In this document: piece after piece, positions 24,740 through 34,630 of the stretch
Layout of the letters: every line of letters starts with the position of its first letter
Position numbering within the stretch: position 1 is the first letter of the stretch
Assembly: GCA_900543795.1 (NCBI GenBank)
Contig: UQSH01000011.1
Location: 1 to 44,110 of the forward strand
From: an uncultured Oscillospiraceae bacterium
GTDB lineage: Bacteria; Bacillota; Clostridia; Oscillospirales; Acutalibacteraceae
Direction: 5' to 3'
Length of the DNA: 44,110 bases
Program-made: the position numbers and the translations under genes
Notes under the pieces: generated by a model
Database searches by the model: none
What the model was told of the DNA's origin: nothing
What the model saw: the letters and a program-made list of their open reading frames with translations, nothing else

Positions 24740-27700
24740 ATGAAAACGAGCAAACGATTACTCAGCTTTATTTTAGCTGTAGTAATGGCGCTGACTGCAT
24801 GCTCGGTTGGATTTACTGCACTTGCCAATGAAGTTAATCCACAGAGCGAATCTGTTTTCAGTGCCGAAAATGCAGACGCTCAGGGCTCTATTGACGCCCT
24901 CAACGGTCTGATAAACGACTATCTTCCCATGATACTTGAGCTCATCGGCGAAGATAAGCTTGCATCAGCAGGCATTAATCTTGATGCGATTAAGTCGGCG
25001 TCCTATGACGATGACGAAATCAAATCTGATTCATTTTATGCTTTGATTGGCCAGCTTTCACCTATTTTGTACGGTAAGCTAAGCGGCGCAAGCAAAAGCG
25101 CAATCCTTGCAGACGAACACCTTTCGTTCGACAATGAAATAAACGATGAGCAATATTATGCTTATCTTGAGGATGAAGACGCAGATATAGATTTCTGGAC
25201 TCTTTATCAATTATGCAAGGACAATAAAAACAGCAGCAACGCAGAGCTGAAGGCGCTTTGCAATAAGTATCTTGACGGATACACCGACGAAGACGGCAAC
25301 GAGGTTCCCGGATTAACAGAGCTTCTTTATGCTGAAAAAACAGCCTTCGACACATCTGAAAACAACTTCAGTATGATGCTCGACTTTGTTCAAAACTATG
25401 CTGTTCAAATCGGTCTTGCAGTTTATTCGGATGAGCTTCCCTTCCCTGTTAACAAGGATTACACGATTGAACAAATTGAGGCTCTTATCGCAGCATACGA
25501 GGCAGAAAACGGAACAATTCCGCTTAAAACAGATGAATACGATGTTGAGCTTTTCTATCCGTTTATAAACTACCTTTATTCCTTATTCGGACAGGATGTT
25601 CAGGTTGATTCTCTTGCAGAGGTGTTCTATTATTTCTCATTCCCCCAATTCATGCTTTTGACATATCTTGTTCTTAATGATTGTCTTGAAGCCGCAGGAT
25701 ATGATACATCCGTATTTTTCGGGGAAAGAATCACATTTGATAACTGGTATGATGTTCTCAGCGGAGTAATTTCCTATGAGGATTTCCTCAGCATAGGACT
25801 TGTTGCAGAGGATGACCCCGAGGAAGACAAGCTTGCAGTTTACAAGGAATTTCTTATTTTGGAGTTTGTTTCTGCAATTGATATTGAAGGTGATCCCGAA
25901 ATTAAGGCCGCTTCACAAAAGGGCGCTCTTATTTATTTTGGTTATTCAACCAAAGAGGATATTGAAAAATACATTACGGATGCATATTTCTCAACAGAGC
26001 AATATGCTCAAATTCTTGTTAGATATAATGACGGAACCATTGTTGACGGTAGTGCTTCACCTAATGGTTTGAAAACATATATTAAAAATGACCCTGACAA
26101 GCTTGGATTCAGCGATGCTTTAAAGGAATATTTCACAAACCTTCCTCCGGCAGAATCGAAAGCATTTTTAGACAGAATAATACTGTTTGACGGAACTAAT
26201 GATCCAACAACAGAGGAGCAAAGAACCAAGTTCAGCTATCATGCTATTGATTTCCTTTCAAGGAGCTATCCGGGTAAAGGCGACGCCTCTCTGATTGCTT
26301 ACCAAAACGGTTATCAGGCTTGCGCAGATGTTTTGCTCAGCCAAAAGAATTATAAATACGATTCCTCAAAATACCCGGTTGACAGCAAATATATGATTTT
26401 TGTTGTTAACTCAATGATTAACAAATATGTTAATATGATTAAGGACCTTAACGGTGCTCTCGGTATTCAGGGAATTGATGTTAACGCAATAATAAACCAG
26501 GTTGTTTCCGCACTTGTTGTTACCGAAGGACCTAACGGCGAGCAGGTTACTCTTGAATCAATTGCGGCAAATCTTCAAAACATCTACATAAGACTTGCAA
26601 AGGACCCCGTTTCAACAATTGCAAACCTTCTTCCGCTTGTAACAATCCTTCTTGATGAGGTTATTGTTCCGTTGTTCCTCAACGATGATAAGGACGCATA
26701 CGGAAACGACTTCATTTACGGAATGCTAACAAACAAAGGCGAGCTTCTTTACAACATTTCGCAGGATGCTTACAACACCGTTAATAATCTTTTTGATGAA
26801 TACGGTATAAACACGCTTAACTTTGACCTTAACTACATTCTTCCCGCAACGCTTCATTATCTCCAGGGCGATGAAAGCCTTGTTGTCGGCAATTATAAAA
26901 ATGACGACGGAAGCGATGTTTTAACAGAGGACGGAAAGAAAATTCCGATTCTTTTCAACATTCAGGCTCTTGATCAGCTTCTTGTTGGATTCCAGGGTAT
27001 GCAATTTGCAGATCCTGCAAGTGAAAACGGACCGATGATTAACGAAATCGTTTCATCACTTGTTGGCTTCCTTACTCCTGTTATTGATGAATATGTTAAT
27101 GAACACGGCAGAGACGCTAAGATAGGCACAATGGCCAGCGGCGACCCGGCAACAATCAACAAGGGACTTAACAACCTGTTAACCGCCCTTCCTGTTCTTC
27201 TTGATATGGCAGGAACTGCATTCCTTGAAAAATACAATGTTGATTCCGATTGGGGATTTGATTACAGAATCCTTTACGGATCAGACACCATCCCGGTTGA
27301 CAATGTTGACACTACTTTCGTTACAGTTGAAAATGCAACCTTGACCGATTTGAAGGTGCATTTCTTCGACAGTGATCCTCAGGCGGCAGATATTGCGGCT
27401 TGGCTTGTTAACCTTCTTATTTCAGACTGGATTAACGCAGCTCTTGATTTGTTTAATGACATTTTCTCAACAGAAAATGATTTAACAACCAATATGCCGA
27501 TTATTACCGCTTTGCTTAATTCACTCGGCGGCTTCGGCGAATTGAGTATTATTTCAGATGTTCTTAACGGCTTCTTCGGAATGTCAAGAACAGATGATTG
27601 CAACTTTGAGCTTGCGCCAAGAGAAATTCCTCTTTCAACAGACGATACTGCAAATTATGTTGGCTTCAGCGAGGAATCCGCTTTCTATCTTGTTGCTAAT

Positions 27701-30700
27701 GTTAACGAGCTTGTTAACCTCATTATGAGCATAGTTAACGCAAACAAGGCAAGCACCGCTTCACTTGCGGCTGAAAACGGCACAAGGGCTGCATCCGGCA
27801 TTCTTAATTCAATTGATACAGACAAGATTTTAAGCGATTATTCAAAGATTGCCACTCAAAAGAATATTGAAGCAGCAGACAAACTTATCGAAAAGGTTGA
27901 CTCGCTTCTTTCAACTCTCCTTGCTAACACATATTTGAACGGATACAGATTCGACCAGCTCGACAGTCTCCTTTCAAGTGTTATCACCTTCCTTCACAAC
28001 CACCTTGGCGAAGACATTACCAATGAGCTTCTTGCTCTTGTTACCGATTACCTTACCGCTATCAACGCGGCAAGCACAAAGAATAACGGAAGCTGGAATG
28101 TAAATTCAGGTAAAGACGGTTGTGCAGTTGATGTTAAGAAGGTTTATTCAAAAGAAAACCTTTCAAATCTTGTTACAAGAACCTACGCTCTTGTTGAAGA
28201 TATTCTTGAAAAATTCATTGTTATCAAGGGCGACTATGCAAACGCAATCGTTGGCGCAGTTGAAGGTGTTATTTCTCCGAGCGCAGTAGCAATCCGCTCA
28301 AGCGTTATTAACGAGGATATAATGGATTGCGTAACTTGGGATGAAATCAGCACTTCAAGCTATGCAAAGAACCTTGGCTACGACAACCTTAGAGCAGGAG
28401 ATAAGGAAACCTTCTATAAGGACCTTGTTGATTCGCTTGGCGCAATAACAGCTATTGCAGGCGCACTCCTTTGCACAACAGGCTATTACTCAAATGTTTT
28501 AGAGCCTATCGTAGCATCTGTTTGCGAAACAATCGGTGTTGATTATCTCACCGGTGTAACCGAGAGCACATCAGGAAACGATGTTGTTTTCGGAATTATT
28601 GACACTCTTGCAAATGTTATTAACGCATTTATGGACGCTCCCGCAACAACGCTTCTCAGCTTGGTTAGAGGAGCCTTCGGAGCACTCGGCGACGACACCT
28701 TAATCAGAATTATCGACAGTGCAATTGCTCCGATTATCAACGAGGTGAACGGCCTTAGCGTTATAATTAAAAATCTTTCTTCAATCCTTGCAGACAAGGT
28801 TTCGGGACTTGGAGATTCAATCAGCACGAAGGTTTGGGATGCTATCCCGGATTCAAACATCTTTATGACGCTCATTGCAGGCGAGGATGCTCCTGTGGCC
28901 GATCCGTCAGTTATTAAGCAAATGAGCAACGCAGAAATGCTTCTTATAGTTTACACGGCAGTTGTTGATATCGTTTTGAATTCAGGCTTGATTAAAACAC
29001 TTATCAGCGGCTCCGAGCAGCTTAACAGCCTTGCAAACAATCTTGCAAAGCTTGATGCTTGCACGGTTTTGAATATGCTTACCGAAATCATTTCGGCAAC
29101 TCAGGATCCAACGGAGGTTTATTGGACCTTCTCTGAATATGTTGCAAAGCAAGCAAATTCCTTCTCGTTCCCGAGAGGCATTACTCAGAGCAAAGCAGAC
29201 GACGCTGTTGACAGCCTTGACGAGCTTGTTAACAACATCTTCCCGCTTCTCCAAAGCTTCGGCGTTCTTAACCAATCAAATCTTACCGAGGTTGTTGATG
29301 AGCTTCTGTTCACAAACGATATGGTAACAAAGATTGCAACAGGCGTTTACGGAGCAATTGAAAAGGCCGCAAAGGGACAATTTGTTTTCACTCCTTCTCA
29401 GCTTGCAGATTATCTGTTAGACAGCAGCTACGGCGCAACCTACACCTCAGCCGCTGCGGCTCTTAAAAAATGTTCAAGCTGGTCTCAGGTTAAATCACTT
29501 AACTGGGGCTTCACAGACGGCTCGGCAAAGGCTGAGCAGGGCTTCATTAACGCTCTTGCCGCTCTTTGCAGACCTGTAAACGACGTACTTGCAGTATTCC
29601 TTGCAGAGGGAGATGCAAACATTGTTGAAATCGTTAAGGGTGTTCTTAAAGACCTTAACCTTAAAATCGTTAAAAATTCAGGCGATGTTAAGTTAACAAT
29701 TGCAATTAAAGACAACGCTTTGTTCATTGAAACCTACAACACAGCGGTAGAGGGAGCATATCCCAACCACTTCAAGGTTGAGCTTATTCCGCTTCTTGAT
29801 GAACTCAGCAATGTTAAGATTGCAGGCGGAAACGGCTACCAGAGTGCAATCATCCCGCTTCTTGAAGCTTTGATGTGCGACGGTGTTAAAACATACGCAC
29901 AGTATATTAATGATTATAATAAAGCAAAGGATAATCTCCTTATAGATATCCTTAATCCGCTCTTTGGATTTGTTGACGATGTTCTTGAAGCACCGTTTGA
30001 CACATTAACGGCAGTTCTTCCGAATGTTGCATATTTCCTTGACAACAACGGAGTAGGTCAGCTTGTTAATAATCTTCTTTCTCCGATAACAGAGCTTCTT
30101 ACTATCCTTGATAAATACGGTATTAATATTGACACAATTATCGAGGCAATTGCAGGAAAGTCTCTTGGAGAGCTTATCAATATGCCGGGTCTTAACCTTC
30201 AACTTACAGACCTTAACAGCTGCGACATTCAGGATGTTATCATTCCTCTTGTAAACAGCATTCTTAAAAATAAGAACATCAACATTAAGCTTCCGAACAT
30301 TGATTGGGGCAAGCTTGCAAGCCTTGGAACAGAAAAGGTTGTTGCAAGTGCAGCAGGCGGAAGCGTTACTCAGATTATCGGAAATCAGGGTAAGGTTCTT
30401 ATCACGGTTCTCCGTTATCTTGAAGATGTTCTTGTTGATAACGCTGCTTCAATCAATAAGCTTCTCGGCTCAATTGAAGCAATCAGCAAAAACAAAACAA
30501 TCCTTGGAGTTATAGACAGCGTGTTCGCTCAAATCGGAACTGCTAAGCAGGACGAAATTGTTCTTGCAGTATTCTATCTCCTTTGCGGCGATCCGGTTAA
30601 CAATTTCTTTGATTACACCGGCTTCAAGTATAAGGATTATGAGTTCAGCTATCCGTCAACGGTTGATGTTGATTTCTTAACCGTTATAGGACCTATGCTT

Positions 30701-31942
30701 GACGGCCTTGTTGGCGGACTTATCGAAGGCGGACTCGGAAGCCTTGTAACAAACAATCTTTATAAGGACAGCATCATCAGCTCTCTTGCAGTTGGTCTTT
30801 ACGGAGCAATCGAAGGTGTTAAGATTAACGATTCTATGAATCTTGCACAGCTTCTTGCTCAAACAGATATAGACTTTACCACAGGCAATGTTGCTAAGCT
30901 TCTTACAGATAAGGATTACGGAAAGCAGTACACAAGTGCGGCAAAGGTTATCGAAAAGGCAGGCTCTTGGAGCAAGGTTAATAAAGACAGCCTTAGCTGG
31001 GGCGTAACCGACAGAGACAGCTTCGTTCACGCACTTTGCGCAGTTCTTCGTCCTATCTACGGTGTTCTTGATGTTCTCCTTAATGACGGCTCGCTCGGAT
31101 TATTCAATCTGATTTATCTTCCGGGCTCAGACGGATACACATCAGCAATTGTTCCTCTTATGGAGGCATTCGGTCTTTACAACATAAAGACTCAATATCA
31201 GTACAGAGAAGATATGTCAAAGGAATACGATGCAATCCTTCTCGACATTCTTAATCCTCTCCTTGATAAAGTTGAAGACATTCTTAATGCACCGATAGAG
31301 ATGCTTGCGGATATGCTTCCGAACCTTGCACTCTTCTTTGCAAACGACGGACTTCTTCAATTAATAGAAAATCTTCTTGGACCGATAAATGCTCTGCTTG
31401 ACGCTATTGAGCCGGTTGCAAATGTTAACTCTATTCTTAAAGCAGTTGGCCTCAATATAGACAAAGAGCTTTCAAAGCTTGGCCTTGTGGGAAGCAATTA
31501 TCACTTTGATATTTACAACCTTACGGCTTCGCTCAAGCCTCTTATCGGAGCAGACAATATCGTTGGCTTACTTAACAAGATTCTCGGCTTAATCAAGATT
31601 GGCGGCGCTCCGCTCGGAATTGAGCTTATGCCGATTGATTGGTATCAGCTTGCTTCACACGGCGAGGTTATCACCAATGAGGCTTCACAGGCGGCAACCT
31701 TCGGCGGAAGAGTTTATGTTAAGGCCGATCAGGCAGAGGTTCTTATTGCAGTTCTTCGTTACCTTATCAACACAGTTAACTATAAGGATAACTACACTGT
31801 AATCAGCAACCTTATCGGCGGATTACTCGGCGGTGCAAGTGATTCCATCTCCGATGTTGTCGATCAGGTTCTCGGAATGCTCGCAGGCGATACGGATCAG
31901 GTTATTTCCGACCTCTGCGGTCTTCTTCAAACTCTTGCTTAA
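24740..31942 (+). CDS. Secreted giant helical-repeat protein (2400 aa), function unknown
   Basis: The protein begins with a signal peptide (MKTSKRLLSFILAVVMALTA, cleavage near LANE at about residue 30; a Cys lies in the hydrophobic tail, TACS, so a lipoprotein is possible but the lipobox is poor). The rest is almost entirely helical, rich in Leu, Ile, Asn and Asp. Long internal repeats are clear: about residues 1530-1915 and 2010-2375 share TSAA..SW..W(G)..TD, then DILNPL..V.D.L.AP, then LLPN/ML PN with LL.PI..LL. A shorter third copy (APATTLLSLVRGAFGAL) lies near residue 1300. No catalytic motif, dockerin, sortase signal or membrane anchor is seen. The ATG at 24740 is chosen because AAGGAG is eight bases upstream, against two for the ATG at 24734. 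AAG- and GTT-rich codon choice suggests strong expression. Confidence 0.78.
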   Translation: MKTSKRLLSFILAVVMALTACSVGFTALANEVNPQSESVFSAENADAQGSIDALNGLINDYLPMILELIGEDKLASAGINLDAIKSASYDDDEIKSDSFYALIGQLSPILYGKLSGASKSAILADEHLSFDNEINDEQYYAYLEDEDADIDFWTLYQLCKDNKNSSNAELKALCNKYLDGYTDEDGNEVPGLTELLYAEKTAFDTSENNFSMMLDFVQNYAVQIGLAVYSDELPFPVNKDYTIEQIEALIAAYEAENGTIPLKTDEYDVELFYPFINYLYSLFGQDVQVDSLAEVFYYFSFPQFMLLTYLVLNDCLEAAGYDTSVFFGERITFDNWYDVLSGVISYEDFLSIGLVAEDDPEEDKLAVYKEFLILEFVSAIDIEGDPEIKAASQKGALIYFGYSTKEDIEKYITDAYFSTEQYAQILVRYNDGTIVDGSASPNGLKTYIKNDPDKLGFSDALKEYFTNLPPAESKAFLDRIILFDGTNDPTTEEQRTKFSYHAIDFLSRSYPGKGDASLIAYQNGYQACADVLLSQKNYKYDSSKYPVDSKYMIFVVNSMINKYVNMIKDLNGALGIQGIDVNAIINQVVSALVVTEGPNGEQVTLESIAANLQNIYIRLAKDPVSTIANLLPLVTILLDEVIVPLFLNDDKDAYGNDFIYGMLTNKGELLYNISQDAYNTVNNLFDEYGINTLNFDLNYILPATLHYLQGDESLVVGNYKNDDGSDVLTEDGKKIPILFNIQALDQLLVGFQGMQFADPASENGPMINEIVSSLVGFLTPVIDEYVNEHGRDAKIGTMASGDPATINKGLNNLLTALPVLLDMAGTAFLEKYNVDSDWGFDYRILYGSDTIPVDNVDTTFVTVENATLTDLKVHFFDSDPQAADIAAWLVNLLISDWINAALDLFNDIFSTENDLTTNMPIITALLNSLGGFGELSIISDVLNGFFGMSRTDDCNFELAPREIPLSTDDTANYVGFSEESAFYLVANVNELVNLIMSIVNANKASTASLAAENGTRAASGILNSIDTDKILSDYSKIATQKNIEAADKLIEKVDSLLSTLLANTYLNGYRFDQLDSLLSSVITFLHNHLGEDITNELLALVTDYLTAINAASTKNNGSWNVNSGKDGCAVDVKKVYSKENLSNLVTRTYALVEDILEKFIVIKGDYANAIVGAVEGVISPSAVAIRSSVINEDIMDCVTWDEISTSSYAKNLGYDNLRAGDKETFYKDLVDSLGAITAIAGALLCTTGYYSNVLEPIVASVCETIGVDYLTGVTESTSGNDVVFGIIDTLANVINAFMDAPATTLLSLVRGAFGALGDDTLIRIIDSAIAPIINEVNGLSVIIKNLSSILADKVSGLGDSISTKVWDAIPDSNIFMTLIAGEDAPVADPSVIKQMSNAEMLLIVYTAVVDIVLNSGLIKTLISGSEQLNSLANNLAKLDACTVLNMLTEIISATQDPTEVYWTFSEYVAKQANSFSFPRGITQSKADDAVDSLDELVNNIFPLLQSFGVLNQSNLTEVVDELLFTNDMVTKIATGVYGAIEKAAKGQFVFTPSQLADYLLDSSYGATYTSAAAALKKCSSWSQVKSLNWGFTDGSAKAEQGFINALAALCRPVNDVLAVFLAEGDANIVEIVKGVLKDLNLKIVKNSGDVKLTIAIKDNALFIETYNTAVEGAYPNHFKVELIPLLDELSNVKIAGGNGYQSAIIPLLEALMCDGVKTYAQYINDYNKAKDNLLIDILNPLFGFVDDVLEAPFDTLTAVLPNVAYFLDNNGVGQLVNNLLSPITELLTILDKYGINIDTIIEAIAGKSLGELINMPGLNLQLTDLNSCDIQDVIIPLVNSILKNKNINIKLPNIDWGKLASLGTEKVVASAAGGSVTQIIGNQGKVLITVLRYLEDVLVDNAASINKLLGSIEAISKNKTILGVIDSVFAQIGTAKQDEIVLAVFYLLCGDPVNNFFDYTGFKYKDYEFSYPSTVDVDFLTVIGPMLDGLVGGLIEGGLGSLVTNNLYKDSIISSLAVGLYGAIEGVKINDSMNLAQLLAQTDIDFTTGNVAKLLTDKDYGKQYTSAAKVIEKAGSWSKVNKDSLSWGVTDRDSFVHALCAVLRPIYGVLDVLLNDGSLGLFNLIYLPGSDGYTSAIVPLMEAFGLYNIKTQYQYREDMSKEYDAILLDILNPLLDKVEDILNAPIEMLADMLPNLALFFANDGLLQLIENLLGPINALLDAIEPVANVNSILKAVGLNIDKELSKLGLVGSNYHFDIYNLTASLKPLIGADNIVGLLNKILGLIKIGGAPLGIELMPIDWYQLASHGEVITNEASQAATFGGRVYVKADQAEVLIAVLRYLINTVNYKDNYTVISNLIGGLLGGASDSISDVVDQVLGMLAGDTDQVISDLCGLLQTLA

Positions 31943-31976
31943 ACCGTTAAAACGGCTTAACGCATAAAACAATAAT

Positions 31977-32006
31977 AAGGAGCAGTCTTAACGGACTGCT
32001 CCTTTT
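31977..32006 (+). terminator. Intrinsic terminator of the 2400-aa gene
   Basis: AAGGAGCAGTC and its complement pair around a six-base loop and are followed by TTTT and AATTTTG. A small CCGTT/AACGG inverted pair precedes it. Between here and 32128 I see only a weak hairpin (GGGTAAGCG with T6) and no gene. Confidence 0.85.
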
Positions 32007-32128
32007 AATTTTGTTATACCGCTTGGAACGCACTGTATAATGCGTGTCATAGGGTAAGCGTTACTGCCCTTTTTTCCGATCTCTTTTCGTTTATTTTTGA
32101 GTGTTCATATATATAATGTAATTAATAC

Positions 32129-32157
32129 TTGTATATTTGCCGATAATTTAGTATAAT
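32129..32157 (+). promoter_or_regulatory. Promoter of the Nudix-GH27 operon
   Basis: TTGTAT (32129-32134) and TATAAT (32152-32157) are 17 bases apart, 37 bases before the first start codon. The -10 box is consensus. The four following genes have gaps of 29, 2 and -4 bases and share one terminator. Confidence 0.7.
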
Positions 32158-32193
32158 ATTTTTATATTGTAACTTTTACTCGGTGGTGAAAAA

Positions 32194-32916
32194 ATGCTCG
32201 GAAAATATGTCAGAGTCAAGGTCGTTAAACCTATCGGCTCGATAGACGAAAAAACGGGCTATACTTATCCTCTTAATTACGGCGAGGTTTATGATGATGA
32301 AAACGGCACAACCGCATTCATTATGGGCATAGATCATCCTGTGCGTAATTTTGACGGACGAGTTATAGCAACCCTTAGCCCGAAAAGCTCCGGAAAGCCT
32401 ATTCTTATTGCAGCCCCCAAAAGCACCCGTTTTATTATAAACGATATAAGGCAGCATATAGATATAGAAAAGGACTTTCCGCAATACAAAATTGAATGCC
32501 TTTATGAAAGCAGCTGCGGCGCTGTTGTGTTTAGAGACATTAAAGGCGAAATACGCTATCTTCTTATTAAAAACAAGCGCTCGGCGCACTGGGGCTTTCC
32601 AAAGGGGCACATTGAGCCGGGAGAAACAAAAAAGGAAACGGCAATCCGAGAGGTGCTTGAAGAAACAGGCATTCATGTTAAAATAATTGACGGCTATGAA
32701 AGCATCTCAAAATATAAAATTCAAAACAGAATCGAAAAAACAGTTTCCATCTTCGTTGGCACAACAACAGACACCTACACCTCTATTCAGCCCGAAGAAA
32801 TTTCAGATTATATATGGCTCACCTATGACAGAGCACTGAGTATATTAAAATTTGAGAATGACAAAAGCATTATAATTTCGGCGCATAAATTTTTAAACGA
32901 TAATAACTATATTTAA
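32194..32916 (+). CDS. Nudix hydrolase fused to an N-terminal pyrophosphatase-like domain
   Basis: This 240-aa protein has a perfect Nudix box at residues 138-160 (GHIEPGETKKETAIREVLEE then TGI), preceded by SAHWGFPKG as in dinucleoside tetraphosphate hydrolases, so Ap4A-like cleavage is a fair guess. Residues 1-100 (MLGKYVRVKVVKPIGS, YPLNYGEV, FIMGIDHPVRNFDGRVIATL) resemble the small inorganic-pyrophosphatase-like proteins common in Clostridia; this is from memory of that family. The combination would deal with nucleotide by-products or pyrophosphate. GGTGGTG lies five bases before the ATG. It is first in the operon, and the two domain functions together are not established. Confidence 0.8.
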   Translation: MLGKYVRVKVVKPIGSIDEKTGYTYPLNYGEVYDDENGTTAFIMGIDHPVRNFDGRVIATLSPKSSGKPILIAAPKSTRFIINDIRQHIDIEKDFPQYKIECLYESSCGAVVFRDIKGEIRYLLIKNKRSAHWGFPKGHIEPGETKKETAIREVLEETGIHVKIIDGYESISKYKIQNRIEKTVSIFVGTTTDTYTSIQPEEISDYIWLTYDRALSILKFENDKSIIISAHKFLNDNNYI

Positions 32917-32945
32917 TTATTTTAACGAAAGGCTTGTGATTTTTT

Positions 32946-33452
32946 ATGCAGGAGCTTTGCCAAACAATACAGGAATTTTTATCTGCCCACGGAATACCGG
33001 ATGAGTTGGTTGTTTTCATAATTTCCGTTTTGCCGATTCTTGAATGCAGGCTTGGAATGTTTACGGCAATCGTTTTGCTTCAAATGAACGTATTTAAAGG
33101 CTTCATTATCAGCTTTTTAGGCAATATTTTACCTATTCCTTTTATTCTTCTTCTGATTAATTGGATATTTGAACTGCTTAAAAAGGTTCCTAAAATAAAC
33201 AAGATGATATTTTGGCTTGAGGAAAGAACATTAAAAAAACGAGATAAAATTGATAAATACGGCATTTGGGGATTGCTTTTTTTCGTTGCAATTCCCCTTC
33301 CCGGAACAGGCGGCTGGACAGGTGCCCTGCTTGCCTCCCTGCTTCATCTTGATAAGAAAAAGTCCTTCGGTGTTATTGCAATGGGTGTGTTTATTGCAGG
33401 GCTCATAATATCAATTTTATCCCTTGTTATCGGCAGTGCCGTTTTCGGATAA
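32946..33452 (+). CDS. Small multi-drug export family membrane protein (COG2426)
   Basis: This 168-aa polytopic protein matches the putative small multi-drug export family: a long hydrophobic first half with ISVLPILECRLGMFTAI, then a basic loop (EERTLKKRDKIDKYGIW), then FFVAIPLPGTGGWTGALLAS and a final hydrophobic segment. The GTGGW motif and ECR(G/L) are typical. The transported substrate is unknown and the family name is a weak label. It starts with ATG at 32946, 29 bases after the Nudix gene, and ends two bases before the next start. Confidence 0.82.
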   Translation: MQELCQTIQEFLSAHGIPDELVVFIISVLPILECRLGMFTAIVLLQMNVFKGFIISFLGNILPIPFILLLINWIFELLKKVPKINKMIFWLEERTLKKRDKIDKYGIWGLLFFVAIPLPGTGGWTGALLASLLHLDKKKSFGVIAMGVFIAGLIISILSLVIGSAVFG

Positions 33453-33454
33453 TT

Positions 33455-34630
33455 ATGGATAAAGAGCAAAAATATTTGATTGAGCTTTCAAGAGCTTACC
33501 TTGATGAAAAAAGGATTTCTCTGAAAGGTGATATTGACTATAAGCGCCTTTATTCTCTTGCGAGGGAGCACAACCTTTGCGGTGTGCTTTACTGTGCAGT
33601 AAAAAATGCCGAAAGCAAGGATGTTATTGAAAAGGAGCTTTTCAACCGACTTGAAAACACCTTTTTTGATTTAGTTTACACCTCTAATATGCAGGTGCAA
33701 ACGCTCGGCGAGGTAAAAGAGCTTCTGTCGCAGGCGCAAATACGCTTTGTTTTGTTCAAGGGTGCTGTTTTGAGGAATTTGTTTCCCGTGGCGGAAAGCC
33801 GTTCTATGGGCGACACAGACCTTCTGATAGACAAGGAAAACAGAAATAAGGTTAAAGAGCTTTTAACTGCAAACGGATTTATCTGCAAAAGCTCAAACGG
33901 ACCTGTTTGGGATTATGAAAAAAACGGAGTTCTTTTTGAAATCCACACCTCTGCCTTAAACGGAAAAGCGGGTTCGGGAGATGTTAAAGAACACTTTGAA
34001 AACGCTATTGAAAGAGCTGTTTTTAACGGATACGAGGGCGTTTTTCCCGATGAATACCATTTTGAATATTTAATTGCGCATATAGCACATCATTTTTGCT
34101 TTTACGGTGCGGGAATAAAGCTTGTGCTTGACCTTGCCGCCGTTTTAAAAAAATGCAATGTTAATTTGGACAGGGTTCTGTTAAATTTAAGCGAATGTGA
34201 GCTTTCCGATTTTGCAAGGGTTATTCTTTCCGTTTGCTTTAAATGGTACGGAGTCGGCAGGGATTTCGGCATAAGCACTCAAAAAACGGAGGATTTTTTA
34301 GCGTGCCACGGTGCGTTTGGCAACTCTAACAGAAGCACCGCCGCCGTGCTTGAACGCAGAGCAATTGAGGAAAACGCCTCTTCGGGCAAAATTAGCTCAA
34401 AAATGCGCCTTTTATTCCCCTCCTATGAAAAAATGAAGGAAATACCTTACATAAAATTCATTGAGGGCAGGCCTTATTTAACTCCGCTTGCATGGGCGTA
34501 CAGATTGTTTTATAATATAAAAAACAGAAAAGATTTTATGAAAACCGCCGTTAGTGAGCTTGGCTCGGATAACGCAAGGGCGCAGGCGGCTGATGAATAT
34601 GATTATTTTAAGGAGATTGGACTGATATGA
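33455..34630 (+). CDS. NTP_transf_5-type nucleotidyltransferase
   Basis: This 391-aa protein belongs to the uncharacterised nucleotidyltransferase family PF14907. The diagnostic block is FVLFKGAVLRNLFP followed by RSMGDTDLLID at residues about 116-126, where Asp120 and Asp122 would bind metal as in other pol-beta-type nucleotidyltransferases. The C-terminal half has YLIAHIAHHFCFYGAG, a histidine-rich segment common in these proteins. Relatives occur near surface polysaccharide and RiPP clusters; the substrate is unknown. The start lies two bases past the previous stop (TAATTATGG), and its own stop overlaps the GH27 start by four bases. Confidence 0.8.
   Translation: MDKEQKYLIELSRAYLDEKRISLKGDIDYKRLYSLAREHNLCGVLYCAVKNAESKDVIEKELFNRLENTFFDLVYTSNMQVQTLGEVKELLSQAQIRFVLFKGAVLRNLFPVAESRSMGDTDLLIDKENRNKVKELLTANGFICKSSNGPVWDYEKNGVLFEIHTSALNGKAGSGDVKEHFENAIERAVFNGYEGVFPDEYHFEYLIAHIAHHFCFYGAGIKLVLDLAAVLKKCNVNLDRVLLNLSECELSDFARVILSVCFKWYGVGRDFGISTQKTEDFLACHGAFGNSNRSTAAVLERRAIEENASSGKISSKMRLLFPSYEKMKEIPYIKFIEGRPYLTPLAWAYRLFYNIKNRKDFMKTAVSELGSDNARAQAADEYDYFKEIGLI

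Noticed and set aside
32040..32095. Remnant of the same MITE
   Set aside because: A TAGGGTAA string resembles the inverted repeat start, but the match stops after eight bases and no opposite end is found.
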